Below are positions 1 through 5,444 of a DNA stretch of 5,756 nt, piece by piece (the first letter of the stretch is position 1; every line of letters starts with the position of its first letter). Under the pieces are notes generated by a model. The model was given only the letters and a program-made list of their open reading frames with translations, was not told the DNA's origin and did no database searches. This stretch comes from Gammaproteobacteria bacterium (GTDB lineage Bacteria; Pseudomonadota; Gammaproteobacteria; JALTLT01), in contig JALTLT010000149.1 of assembly GCA_027001815.1 (NCBI GenBank), positions 1 to 5,756 of the forward strand. The letters are read 5' to 3'. Position numbers and translations under genes: made by a program.

Positions 1-63
1 GGGGTGACGGGAAGGGGGGAGGGGCTGATGGTGAAGGGGCGCCACCACCCTGTTTCCGGCGGG
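1..63. other. Window-edge segment, no gene seen
   Basis: This is G-rich sequence downstream of the stop codon of the small minus-strand gene. A short inverted repeat (29-33 with 43-47, nine-base loop) is present, but no run of T follows it in either direction, so I do not call a terminator. Nothing here can be assigned to a neighbouring gene outside the window. Confidence 0.4.
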
Positions 64-465
64 CTACTTGCCCTTCTGCCACTTGTCCCAGGAGGAGCCC
101 TTGCGGTCGGGGGGGAGGTTGTAGCGTTCCGGGAAGAGCTGGACGGTGAGATTGGCCACCGCGGTGACGAAAAGGTGGTCGGGATTGGTCTTGCAGTAGC
201 TGTCGAGCCAGTCGAGCACCTCGTCGAAACCGCGTTCTCCGATGATGCTGTAGGTGTTGCCGACGGTGACGTTGAAGGCCGAGAGGTATCCCTCCAGCCA
301 CTGGATCCACAGCTTCACCGTGCTCCCCTCCTGGCTCCTCACCTTGAGCCACTGGGCGCAGCCCTGGGCACCGGCGCCGTACACGGCGTGGCGGCCATCG
401 ATATCCTTGGCGGAGGTGGTGAGGGAGGCCAGGGCGAGGGCGAGCGCCATCAGAAATCTGCTCAT
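64..465 (-). CDS. Small secreted protein, HdeA/Rap1a-like
   Basis: A 133-residue protein of unknown function, probably periplasmic. Seen: residues 1-19 form a classic signal peptide, with a short basic start, an Ala/Leu-rich core and a likely signal peptidase I site after TSA. The mature part has exactly two cysteines, Cys36 and Cys91, which could form one disulfide. Around them are a segment ending in WIQWLEGYLSAFN (about 53-65) and a second block, LDWLDSYCKTNPD (about 84-96). This Cys / helix / Gly-Tyr-Leu / Cys-x-x-x-Pro layout recalls small periplasmic proteins of the HdeA and Rap1a/Tai immunity type; that resemblance is from memory and is not a firm assignment. The C-terminus is Lys/Trp-rich (SSWDKWQKGK). 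The start is supported by AGGA nine bases upstream (plus-strand 475-478). The gene stands alone, divergent from pgi, so context does not reveal its role. A chaperone, a toxin-immunity relative or an orphan secreted protein are all possible. Confidence 0.8.
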   Translation of the reverse strand: MSRFLMALALALASLTTSAKDIDGRHAVYGAGAQGCAQWLKVRSQEGSTVKLWIQWLEGYLSAFNVTVGNTYSIIGERGFDEVLDWLDSYCKTNPDHLFVTAVANLTVQLFPERYNLPPDRKGSSWDKWQKGK

Positions 466-474
466 GGTGTGTTA

Positions 475-478
475 TCCT
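475..478 (-). promoter_or_regulatory. Ribosome binding site of the small secreted protein
   Basis: On the minus strand this reads AGGA, nine bases before the ATG at 465. It fixes the start that gives a complete signal peptide. Confidence 0.6.
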
Positions 479-501
479 GCATCCGTGTAGTGCGGGGGGT
501 T

Positions 502-511
502 CGAGATCTCG
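502..511. promoter_or_regulatory. 10-base perfect palindrome in divergent spacer
   Basis: CGAGATCTCG is self-complementary over all ten bases. It lies between the divergent secreted-protein gene and pgi, about 37 bases upstream of the first start codon and 90 bases upstream of the second. Placement would suit an operator for a dimeric regulator, but no regulator is encoded nearby and a palindrome of this size can arise by chance. Confidence 0.2.
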
Positions 512-546
512 CTGTATGCCCATTTAGCGGCTGTCCACGCCGCCTC

Positions 547-576
547 TTGAGTCTCGCTCCCCCATCGTTTTCTACT
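547..576 (+). promoter_or_regulatory. Possible sigma-70 promoter for pgi
   Basis: TTGAGT (547-552) matches four of six bases of the -35 consensus. It is followed after 18 bases by TCTACT (571-576), four of six of the -10 consensus. Transcription would start near 583, giving a leader of about 18 bases before the pgi ATG. Both boxes are imperfect, so this is a candidate only. Confidence 0.3.
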
Positions 577-600
577 CCCTGACTGAGACACGGTTCGTCC

Positions 601-2244
601 ATGACTCCACTCGAGAGCTCTCCCGCCTGGAAGGCCCTGGCCCGTCATCACAGCGAAATCGAACCCCTCCATCTTCGAGACCTCTTTGCGACCGATCCGC
701 ACCGTTTCGACCGGTTCTCCCGCGAGGCGTGCGGACTGCTGATGGACTGGTCCAAGCACCGCATCACCGACCGGACCCTCGCACTGCTCTTCGAACTGGC
801 CCGGGAGCGGGATCTGGAAGGTTGGCGGGACCGCATGTTCGCGGGTGAGCGGATCAACTGGACCGAGAACCGGGCGGTGCTCCACGTGGCCCTGCGCAAC
901 CGCTCCAACCGTCCCATCCTGATCGACGGCCAGGACGTGATGCCGGAGATCAACGCCGTGCTGGCACGCATGGCCGACTTCACCGCCCGGGTACGCGGGG
1001 GAGAGTGGAAGGGGTACACCGGGCGCCCGATCCGGGACGTGGTCAACATCGGCATCGGTGGCTCGGACCTGGGCCCCCGGATGGTGGTGCGCGCCCTGCG
1101 CCCCTATGGCGAGGGGGGGCCCCGGGTCCACTTCGTGGCCAATGTGGATGCCACCGAACTGGCGGAGACGCTGGAGGGACTCGACCCCGAGGCCACCCTG
1201 TTCGTCATCGCCTCCAAGACCTTCACCACCCTGGAGACGCTCACCAATGCCCGCAGCGCCCGCGCCTGGCTGGTTGAACGGCTCGGCAGCGAGGCGGCGG
1301 TGGCGAGACACTTCGTCGCCGTCTCCACCAACCGGGAGGCGGTGGCCGCTTTCGGTATCGACATCGACAACATGTTCGGCTTCTGGGAGTGGGTGGGTGG
1401 CCGCTTCTCCCTCTGGTCGGCCATCGGTCTGCCCATTGCGCTGGCAGTGGGCATGGAACGGTTCGAGGCGCTGCTCGCCGGCGCCCACGCCATGGACGAG
1501 CACTTCCGCACCGCGCCGCTGGAGGAGAACCTGCCTGTGATCCTGGGGCTGCTGGGGCTTTGGTACGCCGATTTCTTCCGTGCCCCCACCTGGGCGGTGC
1601 TCCCCTATGATCAGTCCCTGGAGCTGTTCCCGGCCTGGCTGCAGCAGACCGAGATGGAGAGCAACGGCAAGCGGGTCGATCGTGCCGGGAGGATCGTGAG
1701 CTGGCCCACCAGCCCGGTGGTGTGGGGGGCGCCGGGCACCAACGGCCAGCACGCCTTCTTCCAGCTCATCCACCAGGGGACGCAACTGGTTCCCGCCGAC
1801 TTCATCGCCACCGCCCGCAGCCACCACCCGTGGGGCGATCACCACCGCCTGCTGCTGGCCAACTGTCTGGCGCAGACCGAGGCGCTGATGCGCGGCAAGA
1901 GCGAGGCGGAGGTGCGGCGCGAGCTGGAGGCCGAAGGGCTTTCGGGAGAGGCGCTGGAGCGACTGCTGCCCCACAAGCTCTTCCCGGGCAACCGGCCGAC
2001 CACGACGCTTCTCATGGAGCAGCTCACCCCGGAGCGGCTCGGTGCCCTGATCGCCCTCTATGAACACAAGGTTTTCGTCCAGGGCGCCGTGTGGGGGATC
2101 AACTCCTTCGATCAGTGGGGGGTGGAGCTGGGCAAACAGCTCGCCGGTGCCATCTCGCCGGAGCTGGTCGAGGGTCGGGCGTCGGAGGGTCACGACGCCT
2201 CCACCCGCGGGCTCATGGAGTGGTATCTGCGCCACCGCGGCTGA
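601..2244 (+). CDS. pgi: Glucose-6-phosphate isomerase
   Basis: Pgi interconverts D-glucose 6-phosphate and D-fructose 6-phosphate in the cytoplasm, serving glycolysis, gluconeogenesis and entry to the pentose phosphate route. The 547 residues are full length for the bacterial enzyme (E. coli 549). Visible landmarks in order: the sugar-phosphate-binding loop GIGGSDLGP (151-159); the serine/threonine phosphate-binding region SKTFTT (205-210); family signature one, WVGGRFSLWSAIG (264-276); the catalytic-base region EMESNGK with Glu353; GTNGQHAFFQLIHQGT with His384, the ring-opening residue; and family signature two ending in FDQWGVELGK with Lys512. All key residues are present, so the enzyme should be active. 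No good Shine-Dalgarno sequence precedes the ATG, but the N-terminus aligns with the family and no other start fits. The gene is apparently transcribed alone, divergent from the secreted-protein gene and convergent with the small gene at 2256-2603. Confidence 0.98.
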   Translation: MTPLESSPAWKALARHHSEIEPLHLRDLFATDPHRFDRFSREACGLLMDWSKHRITDRTLALLFELARERDLEGWRDRMFAGERINWTENRAVLHVALRNRSNRPILIDGQDVMPEINAVLARMADFTARVRGGEWKGYTGRPIRDVVNIGIGGSDLGPRMVVRALRPYGEGGPRVHFVANVDATELAETLEGLDPEATLFVIASKTFTTLETLTNARSARAWLVERLGSEAAVARHFVAVSTNREAVAAFGIDIDNMFGFWEWVGGRFSLWSAIGLPIALAVGMERFEALLAGAHAMDEHFRTAPLEENLPVILGLLGLWYADFFRAPTWAVLPYDQSLELFPAWLQQTEMESNGKRVDRAGRIVSWPTSPVVWGAPGTNGQHAFFQLIHQGTQLVPADFIATARSHHPWGDHHRLLLANCLAQTEALMRGKSEAEVRRELEAEGLSGEALERLLPHKLFPGNRPTTTLLMEQLTPERLGALIALYEHKVFVQGAVWGINSFDQWGVELGKQLAGAISPELVEGRASEGHDASTRGLMEWYLRHRG

Positions 2245-2253
2245 GCCCGCGGT
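2234..2253. terminator. Inverted repeat across the pgi stop, possible two-way terminator
   Basis: ACCGCGG (2234-2240) and CCGCGGT (2247-2253) form a perfect seven-base-pair stem with a six-base loop that includes the pgi stop codon. It sits exactly where two convergent genes end. No T-run follows on either strand, so it would be a weak or Rho-assisted stop, or a chance GC-rich hairpin. Confidence 0.3.
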
Positions 2254-2255
2254 AT

Positions 2256-2603
2256 TCACGGCTCCAGCGCCAGTCTCCGCCTCAGTGCGCGCCCGCTCTC
2301 CTCCAGCATTCGTCGTAGCCGGGCCGCTTCGGCCTCGTCGAACCGGAGGGCCACCTCTGCTACGATCTGTGCCACCCGTGCCTCGTAGGTGTCGATGGCC
2401 TGCTCCAGCGCTTCCCGATGGGGTGGCTGCCAGGTATCAGATCCGGTAGTGGGGGGCTCCACCTCCAGGGGCTCCACCACCGCCCAGCGCGGTATCACCC
2501 GACGGGTGCCGTCGGTGGCCACCGCCGAGATGGGGCCGTCGCGGGTCCATTTCTTTCCTTGCCAGCAGAAACGGGCAGCGGCGGGAAGATCCTTGAACTT
2601 CAT
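2256..2603 (-). CDS. Uncharacterised 115-residue protein with a C-terminal helix
   Basis: I do not recognise this family with certainty. Residues 1-46, beginning MKFKDLPAAARFCWQGKKW and ending IPRWAVVEPL, look like a small compact beta-rich domain with alternating aromatic and basic residues. A Pro/Thr-rich linker follows (about 48-62). Residues 63-110 are rich in Glu, Ala and Arg and should form one or two long helices, possibly a coiled coil; the end is strongly basic (ALRRRLALEP). There is one cysteine (Cys13), no signal peptide and no membrane segment, so it is probably cytoplasmic. The ATG at 2603 is preferred over a TTG eleven codons upstream because GGAGAG lies eight bases before it. 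Its stop is 11 bases from that of pgi, convergent. Upstream lies a 348-base spacer divergent from the helicase cluster. The basic helix might bind nucleic acid or a partner protein, but this is only inference. Confidence 0.72.
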   Translation of the reverse strand: MKFKDLPAAARFCWQGKKWTRDGPISAVATDGTRRVIPRWAVVEPLEVEPPTTGSDTWQPPHREALEQAIDTYEARVAQIVAEVALRFDEAEAARLRRMLEESGRALRRRLALEP

Positions 2604-2611
2604 CGTCTCGA

Positions 2612-2617
2612 CTCTCC
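2612..2617 (-). promoter_or_regulatory. Ribosome binding site deciding the 2603 start
   Basis: The minus strand reads GGAGAG here, eight bases before the ATG at 2603. This favours that start over the in-frame TTG at 2636. Confidence 0.6.
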
Positions 2618-2776
2618 GAACGGTTTCCCTTGCCAAGGCTCCGCGGTGTCGCCCTCGTCGGTAACGCCCTGCTATGCGCTATTGCCCGGGAGCGCCAGCC
2701 TCGGCCCGGCAATGGGAAAAGGGAGCGCCTCTACGTCCGGCCGAAAGCCTCGATGCACGTGGTACGCCCTGATCAC

Positions 2777-2801
2777 GGGAGGCGGGTCAACCCGGTCTCC
2801 C
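2777..2801. other. Imperfect two-part hairpin in spacer
   Basis: GGGAG (2777-2781) pairs with CTCCC (2797-2801). Inside it, CGGG (2783-2786) pairs with CCCG (2791-2794) around a TCAA loop, with one unpaired base on the left and two on the right. No T-run follows in either direction, so it is not a standard terminator. It could be part of a leader structure for either flanking transcript, or chance. Confidence 0.3.
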
Positions 2802-2834
2802 AATTGGCGGATGAGCCCGGCACGCTTTCGGTTT

Positions 2835-2840
2835 ATCATA
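2835..2840 (-). promoter_or_regulatory. Possible -10 box for the small minus-strand gene
   Basis: On the minus strand this AT-rich spot reads TATGAT, five of six bases of the -10 consensus. The hexamer 17 bases upstream, TTCGCC, matches the -35 consensus in only three positions. If used, it would give a leader of about 225 bases that includes the hairpin at 2777-2801. Weak evidence. Confidence 0.2.
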
Positions 2841-2939
2841 AGATGTTTCCCGGCCACGGCGAAGTGGTATCCGTCGGCCGGGGACGGTGAAGCCCTTTCC
2901 CGGGGGGGCTCCCCGCCCATTCCACCGGCCCGGGATGCC

Positions 2940-2944
2940 AGGGA
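2940..2944 (+). promoter_or_regulatory. Ribosome binding site deciding the 2952 start
   Basis: AGGGA lies seven bases before the ATG at 2952. The frame stays open upstream to 2418, but that stretch reads as non-protein-like sequence and runs opposite the small minus-strand gene. This site therefore marks the true start. Confidence 0.65.
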
Positions 2945-2951
2945 ATCGCGC

Positions 2952-3461
2952 ATGGCTCTCTACTCCCTTGACAAGCTGATCGCGGAGACCCGCCGTCTCG
3001 CCGCCGAATACCGCCGCACCACCGGCAAGACCCTCGGCGGTGTCAGTGGCGAGATCGCCCAGTACGATGCGGCGCGCCTGCTCGGCCTGGAGCTGGTGCA
3101 GGGGCATGCCGGCTATGATGCGGTGGGCAGGAGCGGGGAGAGGGAAGGGCGCCGCTACCAGGTGAAGGGGCGAACTCTCTTCGACCACTCCCGCAGCGGC
3201 CAGCGAATCGGTCAGCTCAAGGTGGATCAGGAATGGGATGCGGTGCTGCTGGTGCTGATGGACGAGGAGTTCAGTCCCACCGAGATCTACGAGGCGGACC
3301 GGGAGACCATCCTCCAGGCGTTGGCGGAGCGCGCCGACAGCAAGCGGGGCAAGCGCGGCGCCATGTCGGTGGCGCGGTTCAAGCACATCGGGACCCTGGT
3401 GTGGGACGCCCTCGAGGGCGAGGTGGAGGACGAGATCTGGGAGCACGGGGGGCTCGATTGA
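2952..3461 (+). CDS. Uncharacterised protein, possible PD-(D/E)XK nuclease fold
   Basis: A 169-residue, probably cytoplasmic protein with no signal peptide or membrane segment. Function is not established. Seen: an N-terminal basic helix (about 5-23); SGEIAQYDAARLLGLEL (32-48) with Glu34; GYDAVGR (54-60) with Asp56; the strand RRYQVKGRT (67-75) with Gln70-Val-Lys72; the hydrophobic strand WDAVLLVLMD (95-104); EIYEADRETI (111-120); and an acidic C-terminus. A helix with Glu, then Asp in a turn, then x-x-Lys on a strand, then a hydrophobic strand is the layout of the restriction-endonuclease-like superfamily. Here Gln replaces the usual Asp/Glu before Lys, a change known in some members but also compatible with loss of activity. 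The assignment is inference from motif order. The gene ends 42 bases before the YoaA-type helicase on the same strand, so it is probably co-transcribed with it, and a DNA-related role would fit. It could also be a non-catalytic relative. Confidence 0.8.
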   Translation: MALYSLDKLIAETRRLAAEYRRTTGKTLGGVSGEIAQYDAARLLGLELVQGHAGYDAVGRSGEREGRRYQVKGRTLFDHSRSGQRIGQLKVDQEWDAVLLVLMDEEFSPTEIYEADRETILQALAERADSKRGKRGAMSVARFKHIGTLVWDALEGEVEDEIWEHGGLD

Positions 3462-3503
3462 ACGTGGTCCGTCGATGGTTCGAGCCTCCTGCGCGTGGCG
3501 CCC

Positions 3504-5444
3504 ATGGATGACGCCCTCTCCGTCCTCTCCGCCGACGGTCCACTGGCCCGCGCGCTGCCCGGTTTCGCCCCGCGCGAGGCGCAGCAGTGCATGGCCCAGG
3601 CGGTGGAGGAGGTGCTGGCGGAGAAGGGAGTGCTCATCGCGGAGGCGGGCACCGGTACCGGCAAGACCTTCGCCTATCTGGTGCCTGCGCTGCTGTCGGC
3701 GAGACGGGTGATCGTCTCCACCGGTACCAAGACCCTCCAGGATCAGCTCTTCCATCGGGATATCCCCACGGTGCTCGAGGCACTGGGGATCTCGGTGCCG
3801 GTGGCGCTCCTCAAGGGGCGCGCCAACTATCTCTGCCACTACCGCCTCACCGGGGCCCTGGCCCAGGCCACACGCCGGGACCGGACCCGCCAGTCCGACC
3901 TGCAGAAGATCCGCGACTGGGCGCGACGCAGCCGGTCCGGCGACATCGCCGAGATGACCGAGGTCTCCGAGGCCTCGCCCCTCTGGCCCCAGGTCACCTC
4001 CACCCCCGACAACTGCCTTGGCCAGGAGTGCCCCGATTTCGACGACTGCTTCGTGGCGCGGGCCCGGCGCCGGGCCCAGGAGGCGGATCTGGTGGTGATC
4101 AACCACCATCTGCTGTTTGCCGACATGGCCCTCAAGGAGGAGGGATTCGGAGATCTCCTGCCGGGGGCCGACGCCTTCATCCTCGACGAGGCGCACCAGC
4201 TCCCCGAGGTGGCCACCTCCTTCTTCGGACTCTCTCTCAGCAGTCGCCAGCTCTCCGGCTGGGCGCGCGACATCCAGACCGAATTCCTTCGCGAAGGGGG
4301 GGCGCTCTCGGATCTCCCCGATGCCCTCGACGGTCTGGAGAAGGCGCTGCGGGAGCTGCACCTGGCCCTCGGCGAGGAGTCGCGCCGCTTCGCCTGGCGG
4401 GAGGTGGTGCAGAGGCCGCGCTTCGAGGCGCGGATGGACGATCTGGACACCGCCGTCCAGGCGCTGGAGACCTGGCTGGCCGGCCTGCCGCAACGGGGCA
4501 AGGGGCTCGAGGCGTGCAGCCAGCGCGGTACCCACTACCGCGACACCCTCGCACTGATCCGTCGTGGCGGTGGCGAGGAGGGGCTCTTCACCCGCTGGGC
4601 AGAGGCGCGTCGCCGCTCCTGGAGCCTCCATCTCACCCCCCTGGAGGTGGCCGAGCCGGTGCGCCAGCAGATGGAGGGGCAGAACGCCGCCTGGATTCTC
4701 ACCTCCGCCACCCTGGCGGTGGGGGGCGGTTTCGACCACTTCATGAGCCAGCTCGGCATCGAGGAGGCGCACACCCTCTGCCTGGAGAGTCCCTTCGACT
4801 ACGGTTCCAACGCCCTCCTCTATACCCCGCCGGAGATGCCGGAGCCCGCTTCCCGCGACTACACCCGGCGGGTGGTGGAGGCGGCGCTGCCGGTGCTCCA
4901 GGCGAGCAGAGGGCGCGCCTTCCTGCTCTTCACCAGCCACCGGGCCCTGCAGGAGGCCCACCGCCTGCTTGAGGGGCGCATCCCCTGGCCGCTGCTGGTC
5001 CAGGGGAGTCTGCCACGGGGCGAGCTGTTGCGGCGTTTTCGCGAGCTGGGCGACGCGGTACTGCTGGGCAGCCAGAGCTTCTGGGAGGGAGTGGACGTAC
5101 GCGGTGAGGCCCTCTCCTGCGTGATCATCGACAAGCTCCCCTTCGCCTCGCCGGGCGATCCCGTCCTGGCGGCGCGCATCGACCTGCTCCGCGAGCGGGG
5201 CGGTAACCCCTTCATGGACTACCAGCTCCCCCATGCGGTGATCAGCCTCAAGCAGGGGGTGGGTCGGCTGATCCGGGACGTGGACGACCGGGGGGTGCTG
5301 ATGCTGTGTGATCCTCGGTTGCAGGCGCGTCGCTACGGCGCCATCTTCCTGCGCAGCCTGCCGCCCATGCGACGTACCGACGACCTGGCGGAGGTGCGGG
5401 CATTCTTCCGGAGTATGGAGATTCATGAAGATACTGGCACTTGA
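3504..5444 (+). CDS. yoaA: YoaA/DinG-family ATP-dependent DNA helicase with Fe-S cluster
   Basis: A superfamily 2 helicase of the XPD/DinG type, expected to unwind DNA 5'-3' and to act in replication-fork repair. In E. coli, YoaA binds the clamp-loader chi subunit; whether that holds here is inferred. The 646 residues (E. coli about 636) carry PGFAPREAQ, a Q-motif-like region (19-27); Walker A EAGTGTGKT (47-55); STGTKTLQDQL (72-82); four cysteines spaced as for a 4Fe-4S cluster (Cys111, Cys171, Cys176, Cys182); the DEAH box (228-231); TSATL (400-404); SFWEGVDVRG (525-534); and QGVGRLIRDVDDRG (584-597). No key residue is missing. The wording matches YoaA more closely than DinG, for example LLKGRANYLC, VINHHLLFADMALKEEGFG and SLSSRQL. 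The ATG at 3504 is preferred over a GTG three codons upstream because it matches the family N-terminus, though neither has a clear ribosome binding site. It overlaps tsaB by 20 bases. Confidence 0.95.
   Translation: MDDALSVLSADGPLARALPGFAPREAQQCMAQAVEEVLAEKGVLIAEAGTGTGKTFAYLVPALLSARRVIVSTGTKTLQDQLFHRDIPTVLEALGISVPVALLKGRANYLCHYRLTGALAQATRRDRTRQSDLQKIRDWARRSRSGDIAEMTEVSEASPLWPQVTSTPDNCLGQECPDFDDCFVARARRRAQEADLVVINHHLLFADMALKEEGFGDLLPGADAFILDEAHQLPEVATSFFGLSLSSRQLSGWARDIQTEFLREGGALSDLPDALDGLEKALRELHLALGEESRRFAWREVVQRPRFEARMDDLDTAVQALETWLAGLPQRGKGLEACSQRGTHYRDTLALIRRGGGEEGLFTRWAEARRRSWSLHLTPLEVAEPVRQQMEGQNAAWILTSATLAVGGGFDHFMSQLGIEEAHTLCLESPFDYGSNALLYTPPEMPEPASRDYTRRVVEAALPVLQASRGRAFLLFTSHRALQEAHRLLEGRIPWPLLVQGSLPRGELLRRFRELGDAVLLGSQSFWEGVDVRGEALSCVIIDKLPFASPGDPVLAARIDLLRERGGNPFMDYQLPHAVISLKQGVGRLIRDVDDRGVLMLCDPRLQARRYGAIFLRSLPPMRRTDDLAEVRAFFRSMEIHEDTGT
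5417..5420 (+). promoter_or_regulatory. Ribosome binding site of tsaB inside yoaA
   Basis: GGAG lies only four bases before the tsaB ATG at 5425, with a second CGGAG at 5409-5413 eleven bases before it. Both are within the yoaA coding sequence, which suggests that ribosomes finishing yoaA help start tsaB. Confidence 0.5.

Larger units (their letters stand above)
2604..2951. other. Divergent intergenic region without a convincing gene
   Basis: These 348 bases separate the small minus-strand gene from the helicase cluster. Short open frames exist on both strands (for instance plus 2630-2890 and minus 2672-2953). They lack good ribosome binding sites, show a weaker GC bias at third codon positions than the surrounding genes, and resemble no family I know. 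Visible structure: a relatively AT-rich island at about 2826-2848, an imperfect hairpin at 2777-2801 and overlapping G/C-rich inverted repeats at 2891-2915. Promoters for both flanking genes should lie here, but none matches consensus well. Confidence 0.6.

Noticed and set aside
29..47. Inverted repeat downstream of the secreted-protein gene as a terminator
   Set aside because: Only five base pairs, a nine-base loop and no T-run.
515..540. TGGACA on the minus strand as a -35 box for the secreted-protein gene
   Set aside because: Five of six bases match the consensus, but no acceptable -10 box lies 16-18 bases downstream.
472..2259. 595-codon open frame on the minus strand opposite pgi
   Set aside because: Low-complexity composition and complete overlap with an unambiguous pgi. 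It is an antisense shadow.
2804..2839. Plus-strand promoter TTGGCG ... TATCAT for the helicase cluster
   Set aside because: The two boxes are 24 bases apart, too far for a standard sigma-70 promoter.
2630..2890. 86-codon plus-strand frame in the spacer
   Set aside because: No ribosome binding site, no recognised motif, and a lower share of G/C at third codon positions than neighbouring genes. It cannot be fully excluded.
2418..2951. Upstream in-frame extension of the 169-residue protein
   Set aside because: The extension is not protein-like, overlaps the minus-strand gene, and a clear ribosome binding site marks the ATG at 2952.
2672..2953. 93-codon minus-strand frame in the spacer
   Set aside because: Its start codon overlaps the ATG of the gene at 2952 on the other strand, it shows no ribosome binding site I would trust, and no family is recognised.
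3587..4972. 461-codon plus-strand frame within yoaA
   Set aside because: It is a different reading frame of the helicase gene, dominated by Gly, Pro and Arg. The helicase frame itself is intact, so no frameshift is implied.
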